Shown piece after piece: positions 1 through 7,819 of a DNA stretch of 64,000 bases. The position numbers and the translations under genes were made by a program. The notes under the pieces were generated by a model. It had not been told where the DNA came from. It saw only the letters and a list, made by a program, of their open reading frames with translations, and did not search any database. Origin of the DNA: JBBDRW01 sp040905265 (GTDB taxonomy: Bacteria; Bacteroidota; Rhodothermia; Balneolales; Balneolaceae); NCBI GenBank assembly GCA_040905265.1, contig JBBDRW010000147.1:1-64000 (forward strand), written 5' to 3'. Every line of letters begins with the position of its first letter. Position 1 is the stretch's first letter.

Positions 1-2136
1 GGTGTCAACCTCTCTCTCCAGGGAGACGTCAAGGCGGTGATAGGTGGTCAGCCTTCCCTGATAGGGTTTGTCCAGAATCACACGACGCTCGCCGAAATAG
101 CGATCCACGTCCGGTAGCTGGCCGCGGAACCTGTGCAGTTCGTCGAAACCGATCGGCTGGGTAAAGGGAAGGCCCGAGCCGAGCTGCCACCGCAGGCCAA
201 TCGTATAACTGCCCAATTGAAGGCTTGCGTGTGTATTGAGCTGGTGACGCCGATCGTGCGGCGGGTGATACTCCTGGACCGGTTCGCCAAACCAGATTCC
301 GAAATGATCCTGGGCGGATGAATATTTGGTCCATGTGAGGCCATACCCGATAAATCCATAAAAGGGGTGGCGGTTCAGTTCCACCCGGAAGTCACCCCCG
401 TAGACATTGCCATCCGCTGTCGCCCGTTCCGAGCTGAACTTTGCCAGTGTACTCCAGACGGCAACCGGGATGCCGGAGAGCCGTTTGTGATATCCTTCGA
501 TGGAGAAGTGGAGTCCGCGTCTCAACTCCTGATTCCAGCCTAGAATAGTGTGGATTGAACTCAGAGTGGTCTCACTGTCAAATTGAGGGACCCAGGCGGT
601 AAAAAGAGTACTCGCATCGCGCGTGTCGGAGATGCCCGCTATGGATTGACGATAGAGGCCGATTGCCGCATTCAGCTCCTCCTCCGGCCGGCCGAACGGC
701 TGCCAGGTGACCTGAAGCCGCGGCTGAAGAGTGTTGCTGTTCTCTCCGCTGTTCGATCTTAAATTCACAACTGTTCCCGGGATGACCTGCAGCCGGTCAG
801 TAATAGGAATCGACGCACGGAAATGGACTCCCGGAACCAGAATATGAGCTTTATCTGACTGGGGTTCGGTAAACTGTTCACTCATATCGTACCGGAGGGA
901 CTTGATGTGGACAAAGAGGCCGTAGTCCAGCCGGATATCCTGAACATAGCGGGTGATATTGGCGTCCAGGTTGGCCCGGCTCGCCTTTGCAAATCGTTCC
1001 GGATCCTCACTGTTGCCAACCCCGTTGGATATATGGGAAAACCCTGCATTGATGTCGAAAAGGAAATCCGAGTTAACCGGCAGGATCACGCACCGGCCTC
1101 CGACGATCACATTTTTCCACTGGAAGACCTCACCGCCTTCATAGTCAAGCTGACCGCGGTCATAGGTGCGCATCGCCATCGCTGAACAGCGGGAGTCTTT
1201 TACACCGTAGTGGGTCATTTTCAGATACTGTTTGTCAAAGCGGAGTGGTTGTTGCTCCGTCATAAAGAGAGGGCTGGTCTGTTCGATCAGGGAGTGCCGG
1301 ACCGAAGCGATCCAGGAGGAGCGCCCCTGCTCTAACGGCCCCTCACTAGTGAACTCTGTCAGATAGGGGCTGGCCGAGCCGGAAAATCGGTTCTGGTTGC
1401 GGTCTCCGTCTCGCATCCGGACATCCAGGACCGAGGAGAGCCTGCTATTATATCGGGTGGGGAACCCTCCTGCATAGAAATCCGCCCCGGAGACCAGTTC
1501 AGACGGGAATACGGAGAAGAAACCGATGATATGAAAGGGCTGATAGATCATCGTTCCGTCTACAAGTACCAGATTTTCTGTCGGGGTTCCACCCCGGATA
1601 TAAAGCTGTCCGCCCCGGTCTCCGGCGGAGACGACTCCCGGCATCGCCTGCAGATAGGTGGCAAGGTCGCCGCCTGCTGCAGGGGTCGGTACCCGTCTCA
1701 GTTCGGCGGCTGTGATTCGTTGCCGCCCGGCCTGAAGACGTGCGGCTCCCCCTTCCTGAGAGATGATCAGTTCATCGAGCAGTTCATCATCAGGAAGGAG
1801 CCGGATGCTGTGGGTTTGCGTTTCACCGGCCACCAGTTCGAGCGTATCCGAATGTGCGATGTAGCCGATAAAACTGATGCGAAAGGTGTAGGCCCCCGGC
1901 TGGAGCCCTGCGATCTGGTAGAAACCGTTCTGGTCTACCACCTGGCCGTGAAAGTCGTCCTGCCCGACCGGTTCCAGAATGACGTGGGCGCCGCTGAGCA
2001 GGTCGCCGCTGATCGCGTCGGAGACAATCCCCTGTACCGTTGCACTCTGCGCCTGCAGAAGCTCTACTGTTAGCAGGCTGCAGAGAGCCAGGGTGGTTGC
2101 CGCACAGATCTGTCTGAAGAGTCGCTGTCTATTCAT
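1..2136 (-). CDS. TonB-dependent outer-membrane receptor (3' end outside window)
   Basis: Reading the minus strand from ATG at 2136 gives about 712 codons without a stop to the window edge, so the gene is cut at its C-terminus. Residues 1-28 are a signal peptide ending LLQAQ. A carboxypeptidase-regulatory-like domain follows (about 31-105, with GLQPGAYTFRISFIGY), then a plug domain (YIRGGTPTENLVLVDG, GGFPTRYNSRLSSVLDVRMR) and the start of the beta-barrel. Proteins with this layout sit in the outer membrane and take up siderophores or other large ligands using TonB energy. The start overlaps the stop of the upstream DUF4249 gene by 8 nt, so the two are probably translationally coupled. Such pairs are common in Bacteroidota. 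The ligand cannot be told from sequence. Confidence 0.88.
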   Translation of the reverse strand, partial: MNRQRLFRQICAATTLALCSLLTVELLQAQSATVQGIVSDAISGDLLSGAHVILEPVGQDDFHGQVVDQNGFYQIAGLQPGAYTFRISFIGYIAHSDTLELVAGETQTHSIRLLPDDELLDELIISQEGGAARLQAGRQRITAAELRRVPTPAAGGDLATYLQAMPGVVSAGDRGGQLYIRGGTPTENLVLVDGTMIYQPFHIIGFFSVFPSELVSGADFYAGGFPTRYNSRLSSVLDVRMRDGDRNQNRFSGSASPYLTEFTSEGPLEQGRSSWIASVRHSLIEQTSPLFMTEQQPLRFDKQYLKMTHYGVKDSRCSAMAMRTYDRGQLDYEGGEVFQWKNVIVGGRCVILPVNSDFLFDINAGFSHISNGVGNSEDPERFAKASRANLDANITRYVQDIRLDYGLFVHIKSLRYDMSEQFTEPQSDKAHILVPGVHFRASIPITDRLQVIPGTVVNLRSNSGENSNTLQPRLQVTWQPFGRPEEELNAAIGLYRQSIAGISDTRDASTLFTAWVPQFDSETTLSSIHTILGWNQELRRGLHFSIEGYHKRLSGIPVAVWSTLAKFSSERATADGNVYGGDFRVELNRHPFYGFIGYGLTWTKYSSAQDHFGIWFGEPVQEYHPPHDRRHQLNTHASLQLGSYTIGLRWQLGSGLPFTQPIGFDELHRFRGQLPDVDRYFGERRVILDKPYQGRLTTYHRLDVSLEREVDT

Positions 2137-3052
2137 CTTCTTCCTCATCATCATCAATTTCACACTCTATCAGGGTTGTCAAATTCTGGTTATATGGGAT
2201 TATCTTGCTCACAATTCCAGCAAAAAAGCCGGTACCATTTTCAATATTGGAGATCTGGTCAGGGAAGGTTTCGACAACTTCATCCAGAGCGAGAAAATCG
2301 ACCCATTCGGGCCCGGCAGAGGCAACGAAGATTTCCCGGTTCCGGATGTAGATGTTCAACAGGCTCTGATCGAGTACATCACAATTAGCCCCCCTGATGG
2401 CCTCTTGATCTAATGTGGGATTGAGAAACACCCGGTGGCTGGTGGGCGTAAACTGGTTCGTTCGTTCCAGGTGCGGAATGGTGATAGTGAACGGCTCTCC
2501 CCATCCATGTGGATGCAGATACTGAAGATGGTAGATGACCCGTACCTCTGCCAGCCGTTCTACCCCCTCCACTCTAAGAACAGTTGGATTTGAAAACCAG
2601 GGCTCAGGAAATTCAGGGGGAATCGTAACGGTTGTATGGCTGGAACGTCCGTCTGCATGTTTTGCATCCAGCCGGTACCTCTGTTCCGGCAGAATCTCCA
2701 TGTTTGTCAGGTAGTTGTACGTCTGCGCCTCATCGTAGTAGAACCGGTAGAGAGAGTCCTGCATGACAGTCTGTTCTCCACTTTCCAGGTGAGTAAGCGT
2801 TACGGTTACATCATCGATAGGCGGCAGTTCCAGGATCGATTTCCGAAGCGGAATGAGCCGAACGATCTGTGTGTCTGCGGTGGCATCTAGATACCCGAAA
2901 ACAGAGAAGTGAAACCGGTCGTTCTCTTTCAGGGGTTGGAAGGTTTCGTCGCATCCGATCGCTGTACACAAGATCCAAAGAAGAAAACCAACTTTGAATA
3001 ACAGTGGCTTCAGCTCTATTTTCGTGTTATGGCGGGAGGTTTGAGCGTTCAT
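2129..3052 (-). CDS. DUF4249-type outer-membrane lipoprotein
   Basis: The frame is open from 3121, but ATG at 3052 is preferred because it puts a lipoprotein signal at the N-terminus: a basic stretch, a hydrophobic run and a lipobox with Cys34 (LCTAIGC). The mature protein starts with a beta-rich domain of the DUF4249 kind (FGYLDATADTQIVRLIPLRK, ILPEQRYRL) and ends in a very acidic tail. DUF4249 proteins are surface lipoproteins encoded next to TonB receptors that carry a CarboxypepD-like domain, which is exactly the arrangement here (8-nt overlap). They probably act as an accessory binding subunit, but no function is proven. The family call rests on context and remembered sequence style. Confidence 0.72.
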   Translation of the reverse strand: MNAQTSRHNTKIELKPLLFKVGFLLWILCTAIGCDETFQPLKENDRFHFSVFGYLDATADTQIVRLIPLRKSILELPPIDDVTVTLTHLESGEQTVMQDSLYRFYYDEAQTYNYLTNMEILPEQRYRLDAKHADGRSSHTTVTIPPEFPEPWFSNPTVLRVEGVERLAEVRVIYHLQYLHPHGWGEPFTITIPHLERTNQFTPTSHRVFLNPTLDQEAIRGANCDVLDQSLLNIYIRNREIFVASAGPEWVDFLALDEVVETFPDQISNIENGTGFFAGIVSKIIPYNQNLTTLIECEIDDDEEEDE

Positions 3053-3391
3053 TTTCGTTGCCAATTTGGTTTTTCTTGTCAGAGGAACAGATAGGAGTTG
3101 ATTCAGACTCTGCCGGAACATCGTATTGCAGGTGCATTTTTTGCCTGCTTCCTGATTTACACAGGATTACATCAAGGAAGCTCCTTAATACTATATTATA
3201 AATATTTGTAAAATTCAAATTGAAAATATGGATCTGTCCGTGTAACGAGGTGTGCCGGGAGAGCCCGTTTGAGCAGAGAGACACTTCAAAGATCTGCAAA
3301 GGGACGTTTTCGGTTTCCGGATGCAAAATGGAGATGGATTGATTATATTTGTCCCAGTAATAATTGACAGTAACCAACCAGCCATCCCGAC
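3053..3391. other. Intergenic region between divergent genes
   Basis: About 340 bp separate the DUF4249 lipoprotein (leftward) from the small protein at 3392 (rightward). The middle, near 3165-3230, is AT-rich (runs such as TATATTATAAATATTTG) and probably holds promoters for both directions. No RNA gene, hairpin or convincing ORF was seen. Confidence 0.4.
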
Positions 3392-3742
3392 ATGCTCTAC
3401 AAGCATAAATTCTATTTTCTTTGCAAGACACCACTCAGTGCTGAAGGCCCACAGGATGTGGAAATCGTATCCAAAGCAGATAAAAACGAGGATTTTCCAG
3501 ATATTTTTAAAGAGTATGAAGAGTTGCGATCTCATGCTTTTAATGAAGACAAGCTCTATAGCGTGGTACGGGCTGATGATATCTATGACCTGATCCGGAC
3601 GACGAACGAGAGAGAAGCAAAAGATGAGGCGTTTGAGAGAGCACAGCAGGAGATCATAACAAACCTTCAGCACCGGGTAATGCAGAAGAGTGACAAAAAC
3701 GCCAAAGCGATCCTGAAAGAGGTTCACAATATCGAATCGTAG
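3392..3742 (+). CDS. Hypothetical acidic, helical protein
   Basis: A 116-residue protein of unknown function. It has no signal peptide or membrane segment. After a short hydrophobic start (KFYFLCKTPLS) it is rich in charged residues with helix-like spacing (FKEYEELRSHAF, AKDEAFERAQQEIITNLQHRV). An in-frame TAA lies eight codons before the ATG and no other start codon intervenes, so the start is fixed. No Shine-Dalgarno site is visible. The biased composition suggests a real cytoplasmic protein, perhaps restricted to this lineage. I do not recognise the family. A repeat with a small hairpin follows directly after the stop. Confidence 0.6.
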   Translation: MLYKHKFYFLCKTPLSAEGPQDVEIVSKADKNEDFPDIFKEYEELRSHAFNEDKLYSVVRADDIYDLIRTTNEREAKDEAFERAQQEIITNLQHRVMQKSDKNAKAILKEVHNIES

Positions 3743-3774
3743 GAGTCTGTCGGGCTTCTGTCGAATCAACGACA
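3741..3774 (+). repeat. Interspersed repeat (GGAGTCTGTCGG family), with hairpin
   Basis: Positions 3741-3767 match the reverse complement of 4781-4807 at 25 of 27 bases. Shorter relatives occur near 18581, 38625 and 61573. This copy continues into a perfect hairpin, CTGTCG - AATCAA - CGACAG (3757-3774). It starts at the stop of the preceding gene. No run of T follows, so it is not a standard terminator. Confidence 0.7.
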
Positions 3775-4199
3775 GATTTCTGGCATCACTATGCGCTTCG
3801 AAACCTTAAAAAGATGACTTCGATGCCGCACTCGCCTCGTTACGATCCCGTAGATCGGACAGACCTCTTTATTGCAGGTCAGTTGCCAGATTTCTAGAAT
3901 GTGCTCTGATCTGTACCGCCGTATATCGAAGAGAACTGCCGGCCATAATGGCGCCTGCCGGAATGATGCCGAATCAAGATTCGTTCTTGATACAGTCATG
4001 CAAATGACTCAATCCTGTTTTTTGTCGGACAGACGCAGACGGGAGAGAGAAACAAGAATGAATCCGGAAGATGGTTTCAGATCGATTCACCGGTGGCAAA
4101 GTGAATTCATAACGGAACGTCACCGAAATCAGTCCGGTGTTTCCACTGAAGGAATTCCTGGCCACTTCCGGCTTGGAAACCAACATGGGAGGTACTGCT
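3775..4199. other. Intergenic region upstream of dps
   Basis: Together with the repeat before it, this is a gap of more than 450 bp. Short open frames exist on both strands but have no coding character. A short inverted motif (GAATCAAGATTC) lies near 3972. The last bases contain the ribosome-binding site of dps (GGGAGG, 4186-4191). The region may carry the regulated dps promoter, but no known operator was recognised. Confidence 0.4.
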
Positions 4200-4709
4200 A
4201 TGAGCAGCAAGATAACAGAAAGAATAAACGGAGCGGAAACTATGGAAGTACATATTGGAATTGATGAGGCCAGCCGAAAAAAAATTGCAGACGGGTTGTC
4301 ACGCCTTCTTGCCGATTCATATATGGTCTATCTGAAGAGCCACAATTATCACTGGAATGTTACGGGGCAGCTGTTTCATCCGTTGCACGAACAGTTTGAA
4401 GAGCAGTATACAGAACTGGCTGAAGCGATTGATGTGATCGCGGAACGGATTCGGGCGCTTGGGCGCCGTGCACCCGGCTCATTTACTGAATTTTCAAAAA
4501 TCACATCGATTCAGGAGGATACGGACCATCCCGATGCAATAGAGATGATACGCCGTGCCGCACAAGCTCATGAAACCATATTGAGAACGGCCAGAGAGGC
4601 GCTGAAGGCGTGCCAGGATGCAGGGGATGAGGCATCGATCGACCTGATTACACAACGGCTGCATGTTCATTCCAAAACAGCCTGGATGCTCAGAAGCCAG
4701 CTCGATTAG
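4200..4709 (+). CDS. dps: Dps-family ferritin (DNA-binding protein from starved cells)
   Basis: A 169-residue Dps protein. Dps forms a dodecamer that oxidises Fe(II) with peroxide, stores the iron and protects DNA. The intersubunit ferroxidase ligands are visible with the correct spacing: His51 (in HNYHWNV), His63 (LHEQF), Asp78 and Glu82 (AIDVIAERI). These match the His-12-His-15-Asp-4-Glu spacing of the family. The frame is open upstream to a GTG at 4137, but ATG 4200 has a good ribosome-binding site (GGGAGG, 8 nt away) and is chosen. The gene stands alone, and an inverted pair of 27-bp repeats (3741-3767 and 4781-4807) brackets it. Oxidative-stress or stationary-phase control is likely but was not seen. 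Confidence 0.93.
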   Translation: MSSKITERINGAETMEVHIGIDEASRKKIADGLSRLLADSYMVYLKSHNYHWNVTGQLFHPLHEQFEEQYTELAEAIDVIAERIRALGRRAPGSFTEFSKITSIQEDTDHPDAIEMIRRAAQAHETILRTAREALKACQDAGDEASIDLITQRLHVHSKTAWMLRSQLD

Positions 4710-4712
4710 CCA

Positions 4713-4749
4713 GTGTCGTATCAACCATGCGATGTGGGGGTTGTCGAAG
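4713..4749 (+). repeat. 37-bp interspersed repeat, copy 1
   Basis: This segment matches 10814-10850 with three mismatches over 37 bp (core TCAACCATG-GATGTGG-GGTTGTCGAAG). Short inverted arms CAACC/GGTTG lie inside it. It starts just after the dps stop. The 14-bp part GTCAACCATGCGAT also occurs at 38468-38481. Confidence 0.65.
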
Positions 4750-4771
4750 GGGTAAGATCGGGGTTTACCCC
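4749..4771 (+). terminator. Possible terminator hairpin after dps
   Basis: GGGGTAA (4749-4755) pairs with TTACCCC (4765-4771) around a 9-nt loop, about 40 bp after the dps stop. No T-run follows, so termination is uncertain. Confidence 0.35.
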
Positions 4772-4780
4772 TCCACAGTA

Positions 4781-4807
4781 GATTCGACGGAAGCCCGACA
4801 GTCTCCT
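4781..4807 (-). repeat. Interspersed repeat, inverted partner of 3741-3767
   Basis: The reverse complement is AGGAGACTGTCGGGCTTC followed by CGTCGAATC, differing from 3741-3767 at two positions. The two copies face each other about 1 kb apart with dps between them. Confidence 0.7.
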
Positions 4808-4890
4808 CCTGGATAGATACAGGGGATATAGAAAGCTCATACGATACCGGTTGCCGGAACATGGAAAGGTTCTGTCAGCCGGTTTGTTAT

Positions 4891-4976
4891 TGAAGGCTTT
4901 ACATCCGCCAGTCAGTGGAGTGCTAATCCTCCTGGCAGTGAGCTTGACCTATACCCCGGGTTTTTCAAAGCCTTCA
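4891..4976 (+). repeat. Hairpin element C (short relative of the 142-bp elements)
   Basis: An 86-bp element with perfect 10-bp inverted ends, TGAAGGCTTT (4891-4900) and AAAGCCTTCA (4967-4976), and an inner GCCAG/CTGGC stem. Its right part (4940-4975) matches 29341-29376 of element B at 29 of 36 positions without gaps, including GGTTTTTCAAAGCCT. It lies just upstream of the mscS ribosome-binding site. Confidence 0.65.
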
Positions 4977-5019
4977 TATAGTAACAAAACAGAAACCAGA
5001 TACAGCGAGGAGAAAAAAC

Positions 5020-5841
5020 ATGAACGAGTTTGGAGAATATTCAGAACAATTGCTTCCTTTGATTGTGGAGCACGGATTGAGTCTGGTTGGTGCAATTCTG
5101 ATTCTGGTTCTTGGTTGGATGGCTGCCAGCTGGGTGAAGAGAAGGGTTATCCGGGCATTAAAAAAATCGCATCGATTTGATGATACACTAACTCCGATTA
5201 TTGGCCAGACTGCAAAGGTTCTGGTCCTGATTGTGACGTTGCTGGCTGTACTTTCCCAGTTCGGGGTAGAAACGACGAGCGTTATTGCTGTCTTGGGTGC
5301 AGCCGGATTGGCTGTAGGTCTGGCACTTCAGGGGACACTCAGCAATGTTGCTGCCGGAATGATGATTCTGATTCTCCGGCCGTTCAAGATTGGAGATGTG
5401 GTAGATATCGACGGTACCATGGGAATTGTGGATGAGATCGGTCTGTTTGTCACCGAGATGCACTCGTTTGATAACATCGGAATTATCCTTCCCAATTCAC
5501 GGGTATGGGGAACCCGGATTCAAAACCTCTCCAAGCATGAAACCCGCCGTGTGGATATGGAGTTTGGAATCGGCTACGGTGACAATATGGAGAAAGCGAA
5601 AAAGTTGATAATGGAAGTATTGAATGAAGATGAACGGGTACTTCCGGAGCCGGAGCCCCTGATCGCAGTTTCAAATCTGGGAGACAGTTCGGTCGTGATC
5701 CGTGTACGGCCATGGACCCAGACGAGCAATGTCTGGCCGCTTCGCTATGATATTACTCAGAAAGTAAAAGAGAAGTTTGACTCCAACGATATTTCAATTC
5801 CGTTTCCACAACGGGATGTTCATCTCTTTAAAAAGAATTGA
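5020..5841 (+). CDS. mscS: Small-conductance mechanosensitive channel (MscS family)
   Basis: A 273-residue MscS-type channel of minimal length. It opens under membrane tension to release solutes on hypo-osmotic shock. Two hydrophobic helices (about residues 18-37 and 66-86) precede the pore-lining third helix, which has the Gly/Ala-rich family pattern (VLGAAGLAVGLALQGTLSN). The beta domain follows (PFKIGDVVDIDGTMGIV), then the alpha/beta cytoplasmic vestibule (IILPNSRVWG; IPFPQRDVHL at the end). ATG 5020 has AGGAG at 5008-5012. The gene is monocistronic; hairpin element C lies 44 bp upstream. Confidence 0.95.
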   Translation: MNEFGEYSEQLLPLIVEHGLSLVGAILILVLGWMAASWVKRRVIRALKKSHRFDDTLTPIIGQTAKVLVLIVTLLAVLSQFGVETTSVIAVLGAAGLAVGLALQGTLSNVAAGMMILILRPFKIGDVVDIDGTMGIVDEIGLFVTEMHSFDNIGIILPNSRVWGTRIQNLSKHETRRVDMEFGIGYGDNMEKAKKLIMEVLNEDERVLPEPEPLIAVSNLGDSSVVIRVRPWTQTSNVWPLRYDITQKVKEKFDSNDISIPFPQRDVHLFKKN

Positions 5842-6103
5842 CCTCGTTTTTTGAACGTGTCTGGCTTCGATCCTTTAAGTCCGAAAGACGCTTGGCTGCC
5901 CGATAAAGTTGCTTCCCTTTGGAATGTTGAGTAAACTGTCTGAGGGTATTACATCCGCTTGTTGAGGCATCGCTCCATGTTGTACCTCCGGGCCAATGCA
6001 TAGGTTTCCGGGGCGACGATGAGTCAAATGAGAGTGGGCCGCAGGTTTTGGATGAAAGCAGGCTTCGAGCCGTAACAAGTGCAACCGAAAAGAGGAATTT
6101 GCT
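5842..6103. other. Intergenic region with unexplained conserved-looking sequence
   Basis: About 260 bp between mscS and the DUF349 gene. Most of it (5880-6080) is not AT-rich like a promoter, and its composition resembles a decayed repeat or structured RNA. The minus strand is open for 69 codons but shows no protein features. The end carries the ribosome-binding site of the next gene (GAGGA near 6092). Confidence 0.3.
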
Positions 6104-7819
6104 GTGTCTGATTCTGAGAACAGGTCAACCGACGAGAGTGGTGAGACTTCACCTGAAATATTTTATCAAGAGCTGGCTGAAAAGGCGGAAAAATTACTTG
6201 ATGTCACTGACTGGGCCTATGTATCTGTAGAACTGGATCTGATCGATAAAGAGTGGGGCGAGGGGCCTGAATCCGGTGAGATTGATCTGACGCCATTTCG
6301 TGAACGTATTGATCAGGCTCGAACCGCCTTCAATGAAAAGAGAGAGGCTCACTATGAGGAGCAAAAGCGGATCAAGAGTGAGAATTTTGAGCAGAAGAAG
6401 AGACTGCTGGATGAGTTGAAGCAGATCGTTGAACAAAAAAAGTGGACGGCAACCCGTGAGGTGAATAAAATCCGGAACCGATGGGGCCAGATCAAACCGC
6501 TTCCGGAAGAGGCGGTGGAGAAATTGCAGCCTTCGTATGAATCGTTGATTGCCGAGTTCGATGATCACAAGATAGATCGCCTGGTTAAAAAGAAGCAGGA
6601 GGAGGAGGAGAACCTTGTAGGAAAACTGGCTGTGCTTGACAAGATGGATGATCTGTCCAACTTATTGAAGAGTGAAGAGACAGACTGGAGTGACGTCGAT
6701 AGAAAGTTTCAGAAACTGGACAAGCAGTGGACTAAAATCGGCCGGGTTCCGGCAGAGAAGAATCATGAGTTATGGGATCGTTATCACTCTATTCAGGATC
6801 GTTTTCATAAACTCAGATTTGAACATGACGCCGCCTATCGCAAACGGATGGAGAAATTTCTCTCGCAGAAGAAGCAGCTGATCCGCGAGGCGGAAGCACT
6901 GATGGACGAAGAGGATCTGGCTATTGCCTCAAGGGATGTTAACAGATTGCACCGTCGCTGGAAGAAGGTTGGCAATTTGCCCCAGAAAGATGAAAATGAG
7001 CTCTGGGATGAATTCAAAGCGGCTACGGATGCTTTTAATGACAAGAAGACTGAGAATATTGATCAGATTCGTGAACTGGAAGAGAAGAATCTGGAGGAGA
7101 AGTATGAATTGATCCGGCAGGCAGAAGAGTTGAATCAGTCAGAGGAGTGGGACCAGACCCATCAGAAAATGCAGAATCTGATGCAGAAGTGGAAAGAGAT
7201 CGGTCCGGTGCCCCGGCGCCAGTCGGGGAAAATCTGGAAGAAATTCAAGAAGGCGATGGATCTCTTTTACGACCGGCGCCGAAAGCATCAAAAGGAGATA
7301 AAGAAGAGCAGAAAAGAGAATCTGGAGGAGAAGCAGCAGGTACTTGAACAGTTGAGGGAGTTGCAGAAGCACGAGGATCCGATTCAGGCAGTGGAAGAGT
7401 CGAAACCCCTGCAGGAGAAATTTAAAGAGGCGGGGTATGTCCCTATCAGGTTCAAGAACCAGATGTGGAAAGAGTATCGGGAGATCTGTGACGTTATTTA
7501 TGACCGATACCGGGCTGCAAAATCTGCTGCAACTGTTGTTGGCCGTGAGAATGTTTCGGAATACTCAACGGATGATATCGTCGAAATCCAGAAAATGCAG
7601 AATCAGGCTGACAAACTGAGATCAGAGATCAGCAGGAGGGAACAGGAGAAGATTCAGATGGAGGAGTCACTCTCCTACTTCAAACCGGCAAAAGGGAGTA
7701 GTATGCTGGATGATGTGAAAAAGAAGGTGAAGAGTATTGAAGAGGAACTCCGCAGCAAGGAGGAGAAGCTGAGGAAGCTTGATATGGAGATTGACAAGTT
7801 GAAGAGGGACGATGCCTGA
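6104..7819 (+). CDS. DUF349 repeat coiled-coil protein
   Basis: A 571-residue, highly charged protein made of tandem DUF349 repeats. Each repeat has the pattern W-K-x-[IV]-G-x-[VL]-P-x-x-x-x-x-x-[LI]-W-x-x-[FY] (for example WTKIGRVPAEKNHELWDRY, WKKVGNLPQKDENELWDEF, WKEIGPVPRRQSGKIWKKF). At least four are clear between residues 130 and 480. A long coiled coil ends the protein (EEELRSKEEKLRKLDMEIDKL). It has no signal peptide. The molecular role of DUF349 proteins is not established. The start is GTG 6104 with GAGGA about 8 nt upstream. The end overlaps the next gene by 8 nt (ATGCCTGA), implying coupled translation. Confidence 0.9.
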   Translation: MSDSENRSTDESGETSPEIFYQELAEKAEKLLDVTDWAYVSVELDLIDKEWGEGPESGEIDLTPFRERIDQARTAFNEKREAHYEEQKRIKSENFEQKKRLLDELKQIVEQKKWTATREVNKIRNRWGQIKPLPEEAVEKLQPSYESLIAEFDDHKIDRLVKKKQEEEENLVGKLAVLDKMDDLSNLLKSEETDWSDVDRKFQKLDKQWTKIGRVPAEKNHELWDRYHSIQDRFHKLRFEHDAAYRKRMEKFLSQKKQLIREAEALMDEEDLAIASRDVNRLHRRWKKVGNLPQKDENELWDEFKAATDAFNDKKTENIDQIRELEEKNLEEKYELIRQAEELNQSEEWDQTHQKMQNLMQKWKEIGPVPRRQSGKIWKKFKKAMDLFYDRRRKHQKEIKKSRKENLEEKQQVLEQLRELQKHEDPIQAVEESKPLQEKFKEAGYVPIRFKNQMWKEYREICDVIYDRYRAAKSAATVVGRENVSEYSTDDIVEIQKMQNQADKLRSEISRREQEKIQMEESLSYFKPAKGSSMLDDVKKKVKSIEEELRSKEEKLRKLDMEIDKLKRDDA

